A stretch of DNA of 64,000 nt from Meandrina meandrites (Eukaryota; Cnidaria; Anthozoa; Scleractinia; Meandrinidae). The notes beneath the pieces were generated by a model. That model was given only the letters and a program-made list of their open reading frames with translations. It was not told the origin of the DNA and did not search any database. Shown in pieces: positions 36,824 to 45,340 of this stretch; within the stretch, counting starts at the first letter, position 1; every line of letters starts with the position of its first letter. The position numbers and the translations under genes were made by a program. The stretch is from positions 4,082,618-4,146,617 of the forward strand of contig OY855915.1 in NCBI GenBank assembly GCA_963693305.1. Reading direction: 5' to 3'.

Positions 36824-37123
36824 AGTAGTATAGTCGGAGTCAATCAAATACCATCTCGGGCGCACCTAAATTTCTCACCTCTTTAGGAGACTAGTAGTCA
36901 GGGACCAAAAATCAAACCACGCTCACATGTTCGCGTGCCTTGATTTTAAGTCCCTGACTATAGTCTCCTAAAGAGGAAAGAAATTTAGGAGCTGCTCGAT
37001 AGTATTTGATTGACTCCGACTATACTACTTAGGAAAAAAGGACGCAGGAGGCGGCAGGAAACATAGGGGACAAGCAATTAGAGAATTGACACCGTGCTGT
37101 ATAACCCCAGATTATATAATTAA
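36824..37123 (+). repeat. Left terminal inverted repeat of the Polinton
   Basis: 300 bp, starting AGTAGTATAGTCGGAG, exactly inverted at 52511-52810. The first ~206 bp (to 37029) are a near-palindrome centred on ACATGT at 36925-36930. Confidence 0.95.
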
Positions 37124-37141
37124 ACCGGGGTTATATAAAAA

Positions 37142-37426
37142 ATGACGCGAGGAAAAAACAACTGCAGGTGGTTAATGTTAAGTCGAAGAGAAACATGCGG
37201 GCGGCGGTGTATGGGAGAGTACTGCGCGTGGCACAATTATCAGCAAAAAACAGTGAAAAAAAAACCAGCCCCATGTAAAAATTGTGGAAAAGGGGTAATG
37301 TGCGACTATCGTTTATGCATGGAATGCGGGGGAAGTAAACTTAAGCAAAAGCTAATTAACAAACAGAAAAAAGCGAAGAAAAACTTCGAGCAGGTCTTGG
37401 CGGAGCTCAAGCAATTAGAGAAGTGA
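37142..37426 (+). CDS. Small Cys-rich putative zinc-binding protein (Polinton)
   Basis: 94 residues, Lys-rich, with two clusters of Cys/His: an N-terminal group (C..C...C ending CAWH) and a second CKNCG...CMECG. It begins 19 bases inside the left repeat, with a TATATAAA string five bases before the ATG. The tail is a charged helix. Small Cys-rich proteins at one end of the element are common in cnidarian Polintons as I recall them, but their role is unknown; binding to nucleic acid or transcription control is only a guess. Confidence 0.6.
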   Translation: MTRGKNNCRWLMLSRRETCGRRCMGEYCAWHNYQQKTVKKKPAPCKNCGKGVMCDYRLCMECGGSKLKQKLINKQKKAKKNFEQVLAELKQLEK

Positions 37427-37447
37427 CACCTTGGATTATATACAGCG

Positions 37448-38032
37448 ATGGGTAGAGGAAGAAACGATGGTCCTGTTGATCAAAGCGCTAAAAAACCGAA
37501 AGTTACAAAAAATAAAGTAAGGGGCGATTTGCAAATGTTTCACCCACACATAATAGAAGAAAATAAAGAATTGCCAATACTTGTATCAGAAGAACTTCTT
37601 GCAGAAATGAAAAAAATGAGTTCACAAGAATTAATGAATATTCTTTTGCCGGATAATGCGAACAATGTCAGTTTAACATCAGAAAAAAAAAACTGCCAAC
37701 TTACCGATGCAATACAAATATTACCACCTGAATTAAGGGAAAAAATTTACAAAGAGTTTATTAAAATAAAACTCAGGCAGCGAAAAGCTCTTGGCTGGGA
37801 CGAAGTGAATGATGCAATCAAGGAAGCACCAGTTTGCGATCACAATCATCAAATTGTAAAGGTCTTATTTTGCTATAAATGCGAGGGTGGTTGCGGGCGA
37901 AATTATTTCTGTAATCTGTGCCGCAGAAACGGAATCAGACACTATCTCGGCTACCCTATCTATGATGAAAATGATTACGACGAAGTTTTCAAGAAAAATG
38001 TCTACTTGGGTTGGAGCGGAGTCGTTGCGTGA
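37448..38032 (+). CDS. 194-residue protein with C-terminal zinc-ribbon-like motif (Polinton)
   Basis: Starts 21 bases after the previous gene's stop, after a TATATA string. The first half is hydrophilic and helical. The second half has VCDHNH, then CYKC, GGCGRNYFCNLC: six Cys and two His suited to bind one or two zinc ions. No enzymatic motif recognised. Co-orientation and close spacing with the 94-residue gene suggest joint expression. Confidence 0.55.
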   Translation: MGRGRNDGPVDQSAKKPKVTKNKVRGDLQMFHPHIIEENKELPILVSEELLAEMKKMSSQELMNILLPDNANNVSLTSEKKNCQLTDAIQILPPELREKIYKEFIKIKLRQRKALGWDEVNDAIKEAPVCDHNHQIVKVLFCYKCEGGCGRNYFCNLCRRNGIRHYLGYPIYDENDYDEVFKKNVYLGWSGVVA

Positions 38033-38667
38033 CATTTTTTCAGAAAGACTAGAAACCAATATTTATATTGAGCGAAGTTTATATAACAAATGACTGAAGC
38101 GAGACTGTTTAATTTTTTTCCGCCTCTTTCATAGCTTGTACGACTTGATATGTTATCTGTCTAACCTCATTCTGCCAAACAGGTGTAGAAAGTTCTTTTA
38201 TAACATATATAAGAGTATGAAACAGTAAAATCATTTCGCGTGTCTTTCCGTGTAATTAACTTCAAAAACTTTCTGTGTTTACATAATTTTACTAACGTCT
38301 AAATATAAAGCTGACAGTAACTTTCACTTGCTTATTACATCAGTTAAAATCTGTAAGATGCATCTTACAAGGGAAAGTCCCGCTATATTACATCATCAAC
38401 TTCCTGTTTCCGAGAATATCATAATCATATCTCTTTAAAACAATAGCTTTTGATGACTCATAGCAAAGGGAAAACCCCGAGACATTACATCAGCAACTTC
38501 CTGTTTTCCGAGAATATCATAATCATATAATTCTTTAAGTATATTTTAAGGAATTTCACGGGCCATTTCTCTGAGACCTAGTTTCGGTTGAATAAAAGCC
38601 TGTTGCCACGCATTCATCTGTTATTTTGTAACACTTAGATAAAATCTCGTTTTTTTCCCCTCAAAAG
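38033..38667. other. Non-coding gap between converging Polinton genes, with direct repeats
   Basis: The only large non-coding gap inside the element. A ~60 bp segment is repeated in direct orientation at about 38371-38430 and 38468-38528. Both copies start GGGAAA and share ATCAACTTCCTG or AGCAACTTCCTG, then CCGAGAATATCATAATCATAT. It may hold transcript ends for both genes; no origin or packaging function can be read from it. Confidence 0.6.
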
Positions 38668-39330
38668 TTAATTCAAATTTGTTCTGGACGCTGTGAGTTT
38701 TTTTAAAATCTCTTGTCTTATTTCATTTTTGATCTTTTTAAGATCAGGCTCGTCAGGCTGACGTGAAGTTGTTTGTTTTTCAGCGAAGTGTGAGCGTAAA
38801 TTTTCTTTAAGTTGGCGATATTTATGCATTTCACGTTTGATCAGTTCGAACTCCGTGTCAGAAACATGATTATCATTCAAAGCTTGAGAGACAGAGCTGT
38901 CTATCGAGTCATGCTTTGCAACTGCCAGAGCATGGATTCTTGAGTGTTTATTAACTTTACGTTCAAGCTTTTTATTGATAACAGACAGTCCAGCTGAGGC
39001 GCTACCTGAAAAAATAGCAATAGCTCCTAATGGCACACCAACCAAAGCGCCTAAACCTGTAAGTGATGTTGCGACAGCACCAGAAGACAAAACTGTCGTC
39101 ATAGCGCCAAGACTGACCACTGAATAGTGAATCACTTTCCTGACCTTTTTATATTTTTTTAGAACAAGTCTGTAATGTTCGATTTCAGTGTTTATTTCTC
39201 TCAAACATTTACTAATCTCAGTTAGCCTGAAATTCTCGGCATTTGGTGTTGAAGGGAGGTTTGGATACAATGTATTTTGCATTTCTGTTTCTCGATACTC
39301 TGGAGCAGTTGGTAATACGTTGGATGCCAT
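38668..39330 (-). CDS. Membrane protein with N-terminal PTAP and LYPxL motifs (Polinton)
   Basis: 220 residues from the ATG at 39330; a longer frame begins with a TTG at 39372 and is not preferred. Residues 7-10 are PTAP and 21-25 are LYPNL, which match the TSG101-binding and ALIX-binding late-domain consensus of enveloped viruses. A helical segment follows, then one long or two close hydrophobic stretches (about 67-115, Ala/Gly/Leu-rich), then a Lys/Glu-rich helical tail. No homolog can be named. The layout suggests a membrane protein facing the cytosol with its N terminus. If motifs are used, it could recruit ESCRT, but this is inference. It is convergent with 37448-38032 and co-oriented with the candidate penton just upstream. 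Confidence 0.7.
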   Translation of the reverse strand: MASNVLPTAPEYRETEMQNTLYPNLPSTPNAENFRLTEISKCLREINTEIEHYRLVLKKYKKVRKVIHYSVVSLGAMTTVLSSGAVATSLTGLGALVGVPLGAIAIFSGSASAGLSVINKKLERKVNKHSRIHALAVAKHDSIDSSVSQALNDNHVSDTEFELIKREMHKYRQLKENLRSHFAEKQTTSRQPDEPDLKKIKNEIRQEILKKLTASRTNLN

Positions 39331-39358
39331 GGTTATATTTACAAAATTATTTTCTTGT

Positions 39359-40027
39359 TTAATTAATTTCAATTAGAAACTGAAGAGGCATGCCGTTAAA
39401 GTCAAATAGATTATTATTTTGGTCCCTGACAGAAATTGTCATATTTGAGATATGCTTATCAGCAGAAACATCGCGTAAAACATGTTGTGGGCTGCTTTGA
39501 TAAAAAACTTTTTCAAAAGGTTTTCCTGTTATGTCAAAAGTTTGTAAAACAGTAGACGGTTTGCCATTTAACAGATTCTGTTCTTTGTCAAGTAGGTCGC
39601 AATGAATGTAATATGTCGTTTCGGAATTCAGCTTTTTTATGAACGTTTTAAATTCCAATGTAAAAGAGTTTAAATTGAGTAAATTGCCTAAATTGGAATC
39701 AATAACAATCTTTTTAAACTCTGGATTTGTGATTACAAGCTGGCCAACGATAGTATTAACATCTGTTAGCAATGGGACCTTATGTTTGGATAAACTGTGT
39801 TTGATTTCACTCGCCAACGCATCGAGTGTATAATGGCCCGGCAAAAAAGTAACTTTGAAAGGCTTTTGGACAGCATCTAACAAAGTAATTGTCCCCCCTT
39901 CCTTTAAATTAAACCACGAATTGTAAAGAGAACAACTTAACAGACGGATATAGCTTGGTTTTTGAATAGGCTGGTGAAAATAGACCGTATGTGGATTTTC
40001 TTTTGTAACAACAGTAAGAATAACCAT
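39359..40027 (-). CDS. Candidate penton / minor capsid protein (Polinton)
   Basis: 222 residues from the ATG at 40027. The frame is open further to 40117, but that would overlap the divergent gene at 40061 and uses a non-ATG start. The sequence is beta-rich with few charged clusters, the size of a single jelly roll. It ends in ISVRDQNNNLFDFNGMPLQF-like text, a C-terminal pattern I associate with Polinton minor capsid proteins. It would form vertex capsomers. Alternative: another virion beta protein. A structure prediction would decide. A 33-base divergent gap separates it from the 593-residue gene. Confidence 0.5.
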   Translation of the reverse strand: MVILTVVTKENPHTVYFHQPIQKPSYIRLLSCSLYNSWFNLKEGGTITLLDAVQKPFKVTFLPGHYTLDALASEIKHSLSKHKVPLLTDVNTIVGQLVITNPEFKKIVIDSNLGNLLNLNSFTLEFKTFIKKLNSETTYYIHCDLLDKEQNLLNGKPSTVLQTFDITGKPFEKVFYQSSPQHVLRDVSADKHISNMTISVRDQNNNLFDFNGMPLQFLIEIN

Positions 40028-40060
40028 TTTATAATTAGAGAAAAATATTTTGTTTAAATA

Positions 40061-41842
40061 ATGGATAATGAATGGACCGGTGGTGGAGGATGGTTGAATG
40101 CTTATTCGAGGCAGCAAAGAACCAAAAGTGCAGCGAAAGCTGATGCAGCAAAAGACAAGGCCCCTCAGTCTTCACAGCACAGCAGCGCATCTGCGCTTCT
40201 AAAATGGATCCAGACACCAGAAGCTAACAGCATTGCCAAAGTAGCAGAACAAAAGGCATGGAAAACTTTTAATGCAAAATACCCGAATGCTGATAAATCA
40301 AAGTTTGAGCCACAGACCGATTTCACCAAAGACCACACAGCAACCTCAGAAATTTATTTCAAAGCAGGGCCAGGCAATTTGATAAACGTTTTTGGTTCAG
40401 ACAGCAAATATTGGAGCCCGGAAATGAAAAGTGCGCTGGGTATTGGCCAATCATCAGAAGGGTTCCCACAACAGCTTACACCAAGTGGTTTAAAAGGTGA
40501 CTCTTTGCCGATTCCTGCTGTTGGTTTTCACGATGCCGCCCCGAGTTTGAAAAAAATATTTAATAACCAACTGAATATTTACGTAACACCGGACCAGTAT
40601 TTCACAACAAAGTTCAGAGAGGTATTTCAAAAAACCAAACTCACCCACCATTCAGGGAAAGAGTCTAAAACATGGCTAGCCGGCCCAAATATGAGATATT
40701 GGCCACAGCAGCTGAATTTTGCTGTCTGGTGTGCGACAACGGGCTGTGGTATAAGTCGCGAAATTTTCGATAACAACTATGCTATGCCAGAGAATGTGCG
40801 AGCTTTTTACAGGTTCCATATATATATTACTGTCAGGCGAATATTGTTTCAGATGGGGGGAATACAAAGCATAAGCGCTTTGCCAGGCGACCCAACTTTT
40901 GACCAGATTAACAACAAATACGACGTGGCTTCATACAAAAGAATATGCAATGAGTTCGGAGTCGACCCGTCAAGCGATTTTCGTTTTACAAGAGGCGCAA
41001 ACCACGGCCTGGGAAGCGTTTACATCTATGTGTCAAACATTGGACCGTCTAAAGAAGAGGGAGACGTTTACCCCGGGGGGTCAAAAAAGTTCTCAGACGA
41101 AGGTGGATCAGGCTCAAAAGGTAACTTGATTTATTATATCGAGCCGGATGACGCTGCCTACGGACAGGCAGACTGGTTTTGTCCAAATGTAGCAGAAGGT
41201 CTAACGCAGGCGGGTTTGTCGCGAATAAACCAGGCGATAGAGGCGTTCGTTTACTGTGTTTTGGGTTCACAGGTGAACGTTAGAAGCAGCATACTTGGGT
41301 CAGGAGGGCGCGCAAAGGAAGCGCAAAGTGAGTTCCTTGTGCTAGTCGAAGACTCGATAAGGCAACCGGATCTGGCAAAGTCAGTTCAAAGGTACCAACT
41401 TGCTGTAGATGAGGCTAAGGTGAGGCTTAACCTTGCTGTGTGTCCGGGGGCCTGGCTGATGCCTGCGCGGATGGTAATAAATACGGGAAGTGTTATTGGT
41501 TACAACAACCAGCTAAAACAAGCTATACCAGGTATGAAGCTAGGGGTTAACGACGAAGTAAATAAGGGCACAAAAAAAGCAGCGCTAAAGCTGATGGCAG
41601 GAGGACCAACAAAGATAAACCCACCAAACAGCCACCCCTCAAACCCGATACACAGTGGGGTTTCACCCCACACCCCTAGGGTAACAGCGACGCAGCCTGA
41701 AGAGCAAACACCTCAACCTGAAGATCAAACACCTCAGCCTGCTGGGGTGGGGGGTTTACCCCCCTCACACGAAAATAACAAAGTAGCTATTGCTATTGGT
41801 GCTGTTGGGGTTGCGGCTTTGATTTACGCTTTTATGCGCTAA
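40061..41842 (+). CDS. 593-residue tail-anchored protein, probable virion component (Polinton)
   Basis: Hydrophilic Ala/Lys/Gln-rich start, a long globular middle with the block MRYWPQQLNFAVWCATTGCG, then a Pro/Gln-rich linker (about 525-565) and a single C-terminal membrane segment (about 572-591) ending YAFMR. The middle block seems to be recurrent in cnidarian Polinton-like sequences, from memory; no function is known to me. The C-terminal anchor suggests surface or virion-membrane attachment, so a spike or fibre-like part is one possibility. Two G/C-rich hairpins (41655-41671 and 41749-41764) lie inside the linker coding region. Its stop overlaps the next gene's stop by four bases. Confidence 0.65.
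   Translation: MDNEWTGGGGWLNAYSRQQRTKSAAKADAAKDKAPQSSQHSSASALLKWIQTPEANSIAKVAEQKAWKTFNAKYPNADKSKFEPQTDFTKDHTATSEIYFKAGPGNLINVFGSDSKYWSPEMKSALGIGQSSEGFPQQLTPSGLKGDSLPIPAVGFHDAAPSLKKIFNNQLNIYVTPDQYFTTKFREVFQKTKLTHHSGKESKTWLAGPNMRYWPQQLNFAVWCATTGCGISREIFDNNYAMPENVRAFYRFHIYITVRRILFQMGGIQSISALPGDPTFDQINNKYDVASYKRICNEFGVDPSSDFRFTRGANHGLGSVYIYVSNIGPSKEEGDVYPGGSKKFSDEGGSGSKGNLIYYIEPDDAAYGQADWFCPNVAEGLTQAGLSRINQAIEAFVYCVLGSQVNVRSSILGSGGRAKEAQSEFLVLVEDSIRQPDLAKSVQRYQLAVDEAKVRLNLAVCPGAWLMPARMVINTGSVIGYNNQLKQAIPGMKLGVNDEVNKGTKKAALKLMAGGPTKINPPNSHPSNPIHSGVSPHTPRVTATQPEEQTPQPEDQTPQPAGVGGLPPSHENNKVAIAIGAVGVAALIYAFMR
41655..41764. repeat. Two G/C hairpins inside the 3' end of the 593-residue gene
   Basis: GTGGGGT-TTC-ACCCCAC at 41655-41671 and GGGGGGT-TT-ACCCCCC at 41749-41764. 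They belong to the same family as those at 46648, 46949 and 47469. They are translated here as part of the Pro/Gly linker. Confidence 0.8.
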
Positions 41843-43224
41843 CGCCGCTTCTTTATGTATTTTTCAACAAGAAAGGCAACCACAGCCAAAATAATCAGCC
41901 AGGTGTGCTCAGCAAGAAAACCGATAGCTTGACCGGCGGCTTTGAAAAGAAAGCTCACAATTGAGCCAATAAGACCTGGCAGAGCTGATGCAATCTTTGA
42001 GCCAATATCTTTTAGACCTTTTCCCAACGCTTTACCGGTGGCTCTCAAAGCGTTTGTAATAGCCCCAATGACTGCACCAATTGTGACCCCGGCAGCAAGA
42101 ACGATAGCCGTAACGGTCACACCATATTTTTTAAATATCTCTTTTACCCGCTCACGAAGCGGAAGCCCTCTTTCTCTTTCATCAATCTGCGTTTGCAAAC
42201 GAGCAAGCTCCTCTTGTCTTTCCGCCACTCTTCCTTCGGCGGTTTGTTTATCAGAAGGTGATGTGTCTTCATTGTCGATAACTGCCTGATCTTCCTCATT
42301 TTGGCGCTGCAGTTCGGCTTCTTGTTCTTTCAGCTCATCTAAAGTTCTTGTGTCATTGAACCTTTCTTGAACGGTGTTTCTTTCTCTCTCTTTGGCGGCT
42401 ATTTTTGCTCTAAGTTGGTCGACGTTGGTTTGTTCTTTGGCTTTGGTTTTTGCTTGTTTCTCGAGAGCCGCCACCTCTTTTTTTGCGTTTTCAAAATCAT
42501 TTTGAAGATTTTTTTTCAGTTGCTGCAGTCTCCGCAGTTCTGATTCACTTTCAATTGTTATGCCATGTTCTTGAGTGTGCGCATCAATCTGAGCTTGAAC
42601 TCGCTCATTTTTGTTTCTCAAATTTTGAACTTCTTGGGCGGCTTTTTCTCTTTCAGAGGCTAATTTTTCTTTATCTCTGAGTTGTTTTTCAGCTTCTATT
42701 AATCTTCGGCGGTCATTTCTTATTTCTTCATTGTCTCTTTCAATAACTTCTTGTGCCATTGGTCCAAGTTCTCTCCTGATTTCTTTTGAAAGAATAGGAT
42801 TTAGCTGTTGTTGACCTGTACCCCTTTTTGTGGTGAAAAGATCATATAATTTTTTACCGACTCCAGCCATTTTTACTTGTAATCTGCCCTTTAGACTGTA
42901 AGAGGCTTCAAGACTTGTTGATGAGCTTTCTGGAAACAGCCTTTTTAGTGTCCCCCACGCCCTTTCTTTTGGTGATTGCGAACTATCTCCTAACAAAGCC
43001 ATCGCTTCATCAAATGATTTTTCTGGCAATCCGCTCTGTTCATTCTGAAACCTTTGCATTTCAATTTGTTCACCATCATCATAGATTTTAGTGGATTCTG
43101 CGTCAGGCTGGGATATGTTGACCTCTTGTTCTTCATCACTATAATCACTAACATCACTACCATCATTGTCAATTTCGTCGTCAAGATCTGGTTGCTCTAT
43201 AGCAAATTCGCCACCTTCTGCCAT
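41839..43224 (-). CDS. Coiled-coil protein with C-terminal membrane-active region (Polinton)
   Basis: 461 residues. The acidic N terminus (Asp/Glu-rich to about 50) is followed by a globular stretch, then a long charged coiled coil (about 150-350, Glu/Lys/Arg/Gln-rich). After it come a hydrophobic segment (~370-390), a Gly/Lys amphipathic stretch and a second hydrophobic segment (~435-455), ending KKRR. The tail resembles membrane-disrupting or virion-membrane proteins in composition only. It is convergent with the 593-residue gene (4-base overlap) and divergent from the capsid gene, with an 89-base AT-rich gap that must hold both promoters. Confidence 0.65.
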   Translation of the reverse strand: MAEGGEFAIEQPDLDDEIDNDGSDVSDYSDEEQEVNISQPDAESTKIYDDGEQIEMQRFQNEQSGLPEKSFDEAMALLGDSSQSPKERAWGTLKRLFPESSSTSLEASYSLKGRLQVKMAGVGKKLYDLFTTKRGTGQQQLNPILSKEIRRELGPMAQEVIERDNEEIRNDRRRLIEAEKQLRDKEKLASEREKAAQEVQNLRNKNERVQAQIDAHTQEHGITIESESELRRLQQLKKNLQNDFENAKKEVAALEKQAKTKAKEQTNVDQLRAKIAAKERERNTVQERFNDTRTLDELKEQEAELQRQNEEDQAVIDNEDTSPSDKQTAEGRVAERQEELARLQTQIDERERGLPLRERVKEIFKKYGVTVTAIVLAAGVTIGAVIGAITNALRATGKALGKGLKDIGSKIASALPGLIGSIVSFLFKAAGQAIGFLAEHTWLIILAVVAFLVEKYIKKRR

Positions 43225-43313
43225 CGAATATAAACAAAGTTGATAAGTTGATGAAGTAATTTTATATTTACAATTGAAATTTTTTAATTGAATATTTTAT
43301 ATTCTTTGAAATA
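43225..43313. promoter_or_regulatory. Divergent promoter gap between coiled-coil gene and capsid gene
   Basis: 89 bases, very AT-rich, with GAATATAAACAAAG on the coiled-coil side and ATTTTATATTCTTT on the capsid side. TATA-like strings lie within 30 bases of both start codons. It also contains the half-hairpin word AAAGTTGATAAGTTGAT. Confidence 0.45.
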
Positions 43314-44573
43314 ATGGACGGTGTACAAGAAAACCTTCGGCCAACACGTAGTGAGAAAACTCTAGGCGCTCTAAGAGCGGAGCGCGCGGTGAAACGAATC
43401 ACTTTCAACCCCACAGAAGCCAAACCAGAGGAAACGCTTTATGTTTCGGTTCCCAAGCTGAATGAAAACGAGGTCATTGTTCCCGGCTCACTTGCGCTGC
43501 GCTTTAACATTGATTTGAGCGGAGGCCATGCCAACAACTTTCTTGTCGACAATGTTGGACGGGCGCTAGTTGAAAAACTTGCTGTGAAGTACTCTGGCAC
43601 CATCCTGCAGGACACAGTTGATTACGACATTTACAAGATATTCGAGGACCTCTTCCTATCGCAGGAGGAGCGCGACAACATGCTGCAAGATGGAATCCAG
43701 GGTGAGGACCTCAACAAAATTCGCTCAAACTCGGGTGATAAGAAGACCTCAGGCGTCGCTGCAGAAATCAAACTGAACGGGATTTACGGATCCAAATACA
43801 GGATCCGCCTTGACCACCAGATTTTGAAAGACCACGGGACCTTTTATCCGCAGGCTCTATACAACGATCTTGTGTTCGAACTGACACTTGCGCCAGCCTC
43901 TAAGGTCGTCAGAGGCTCAGACCCCTCGAAGCTAAAATATAAGCTGACAAACGTCCAGCTGGAGTACGAGATGATAAGAAGCAAAACACTGGCAGATGAA
44001 GCCCTCAGCGCGTACACAAATGGAAAAGAATTTGCGTATGACCACATCCAGCGTGACGAAGTGGTTACCTTTGTCAAAGCAACAGACACAAGTCTGAATC
44101 TCAGAGTTAACCCGCAGAGACGGTCCCTCAAAGGCATCTTGCTACTGTTTGTCGAGCCCTATGTTGCTGGTGGAAGGCATTCAGAAACTTACTTTAACCC
44201 AGACCTAACGAAAATTAGTGTCACAGTGAACGGCTCGCCCAACAGGCTGTACAACAACGGACTTGAAGGAATTGATATTTGGGAGGAGGTCAAACGCTTC
44301 TTTCTAAAATCCAAAAACAAAACACAGCACATGAATGCAACAAAGTTTTATACAGATAACAAGTTCGGGGTTATGATCGATCTGCGTTCCATGGCTGATC
44401 ACTCGATGCACGGAAGCGGCACGCGACTTGTAAACACAAAGGATGGAGTACAGCTGGAGCTTGAGAGGAATGCAAGCGGCTCTGGCAATGACAAAGTTAG
44501 ATGCCACATTTACGTAATCAGTGACGCGCAGATGAATATATTAGGAAGACAATTAGAATCTGTGCAGTACTAG
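43314..44573 (+). CDS. Candidate major capsid protein, double jelly-roll type (Polinton)
   Basis: 419 residues, rich in beta-strand patterns. The region VPGSLALRF...GGHANNFLVDN (about 55-85) and the block DYDIYKIFEDLFL resemble a widespread invertebrate Polinton protein, the F54H12.2-like family of nematode annotation, which I take as the major capsid protein. It sits directly upstream of the packaging ATPase, the usual capsid-ATPase order. The length is short for a double jelly-roll capsid protein of Polintons, often over 500, so a fold prediction would be decisive. The 3' end (tail MNILGRQLESVQY) is repeated downstream at 44606-44649. Confidence 0.65.
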   Translation: MDGVQENLRPTRSEKTLGALRAERAVKRITFNPTEAKPEETLYVSVPKLNENEVIVPGSLALRFNIDLSGGHANNFLVDNVGRALVEKLAVKYSGTILQDTVDYDIYKIFEDLFLSQEERDNMLQDGIQGEDLNKIRSNSGDKKTSGVAAEIKLNGIYGSKYRIRLDHQILKDHGTFYPQALYNDLVFELTLAPASKVVRGSDPSKLKYKLTNVQLEYEMIRSKTLADEALSAYTNGKEFAYDHIQRDEVVTFVKATDTSLNLRVNPQRRSLKGILLLFVEPYVAGGRHSETYFNPDLTKISVTVNGSPNRLYNNGLEGIDIWEEVKRFFLKSKNKTQHMNATKFYTDNKFGVMIDLRSMADHSMHGSGTRLVNTKDGVQLELERNASGSGNDKVRCHIYVISDAQMNILGRQLESVQY

Positions 44574-44685
44574 TGAGGGTACCCCCCACACCCCCTTGGG
44601 TGGCTGATGAATATTTTAGAAATGCAATTAGATTCTGTACAGTACTAATAATATCGGGGTGTGGATAGCAACTGAGTTGCTGAAG
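44574..44685 (+). repeat. Duplicated capsid-gene tail plus hairpin cassette
   Basis: After the capsid stop comes a G/C-rich cassette (about 44575-44603, GGGTACCCCCCACACCC then TTGGGTGG). Next, 44606-44649 is an imperfect repeat of 44531-44573 that still reads MNILEMQLDSVQY and a stop. AGCAACTGAGTTGCT (44667-44681) follows, five bases before the ATPase ATG. Confidence 0.8.
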
Positions 44686-45288
44686 ATGGATCCGAGCAAG
44701 ATACCCTTTAACGCTCTGATTGTGGGGCCGACAAATTCAGGCAAATCGAAATATGTGGTTGACCAGATCTACGGCCCTTTCCGCGGCAAGTTTGACTACA
44801 TTGTGCTTATCTGCCCAACATTCGCGCACAACAAGACCTACCACCGAATTGGTGAAAATGATCCAAGAATGTTTGTTATAATATGCAAACAGCAAGAGGT
44901 TGAAATTTTTTTGAATGTCGTGAGCTGGCTGTTTGAGGGCACCAACACGCTGATAATACTCGATGACTGCGCAGCCTCCAAAGATGTGAAAGGGCGCACA
45001 GGCCAGCTGGTGAATCTTGGCTTTTCCGCTCGGCATATCGGAATCAGCGTTTGGGTGCTGACCCAGAAGATAACCAGCATAACACCTTCCTTCCGTGAAA
45101 ACGTGGCGGCTATCGTTTTATTTTACACTCCCTCAGCCAAAACCACGAAGGCAATCTTTGATGATTACGCCGGCGAACTCTCCCACGATGAGTACAAATC
45201 TCTGATTTCAAAGCTGAAAGAGCGGAAGTTCTCTTATCTCGTGTTCTCGCTTCGCTACCCCTACGGATTATCATATCAACTAAGTTGA
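44686..45288 (+). CDS. Genome-packaging ATPase, FtsK/HerA-A32 type (Polinton)
   Basis: 200 residues from the ATG at 44686. An in-frame GTG at 44659 lengthens it by nine residues but lies before the hairpin and is not preferred. Walker A GPTNSGKS (about 14-21), Walker B TLIILDDC (about 87-94), and a sensor-like VLTQK (about 124-128) fit the A32-like packaging ATPases of Polintons, adenovirus-like and nucleocytoplasmic viruses. It would drive DNA into preformed capsids. Its length is typical. The stop codon lies inside the hairpin at 45274-45290. Confidence 0.9.
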   Translation: MDPSKIPFNALIVGPTNSGKSKYVVDQIYGPFRGKFDYIVLICPTFAHNKTYHRIGENDPRMFVIICKQQEVEIFLNVVSWLFEGTNTLIILDDCAASKDVKGRTGQLVNLGFSARHIGISVWVLTQKITSITPSFRENVAAIVLFYTPSAKTTKAIFDDYAGELSHDEYKSLISKLKERKFSYLVFSLRYPYGLSYQLS

Positions 45289-45290
45289 TA
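45274..45290. repeat. Hairpin overlapping the ATPase stop codon
   Basis: TATCAAC-TAA-GTTGATA, a 7-base perfect stem with a 3-base loop. The TGA stop is within the 3' arm. Confidence 0.85.
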
Positions 45291-45340
45291 AGTTGATAAT
45301 TTTGAATTAAAAAAATAAAAGTTGTATATAGTATATAAAC

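Noticed and set aside
40028..40117. 30-residue N-terminal extension of the candidate penton
   Set aside because: It starts with a non-ATG codon and overlaps the oppositely oriented gene at 40061; the ATG at 40027 fits better.
44659..44685. GTG start giving a nine-residue longer packaging ATPase
   Set aside because: ATG at 44686 follows directly after a hairpin and gives a normal-length protein; the extra residues are hairpin sequence.
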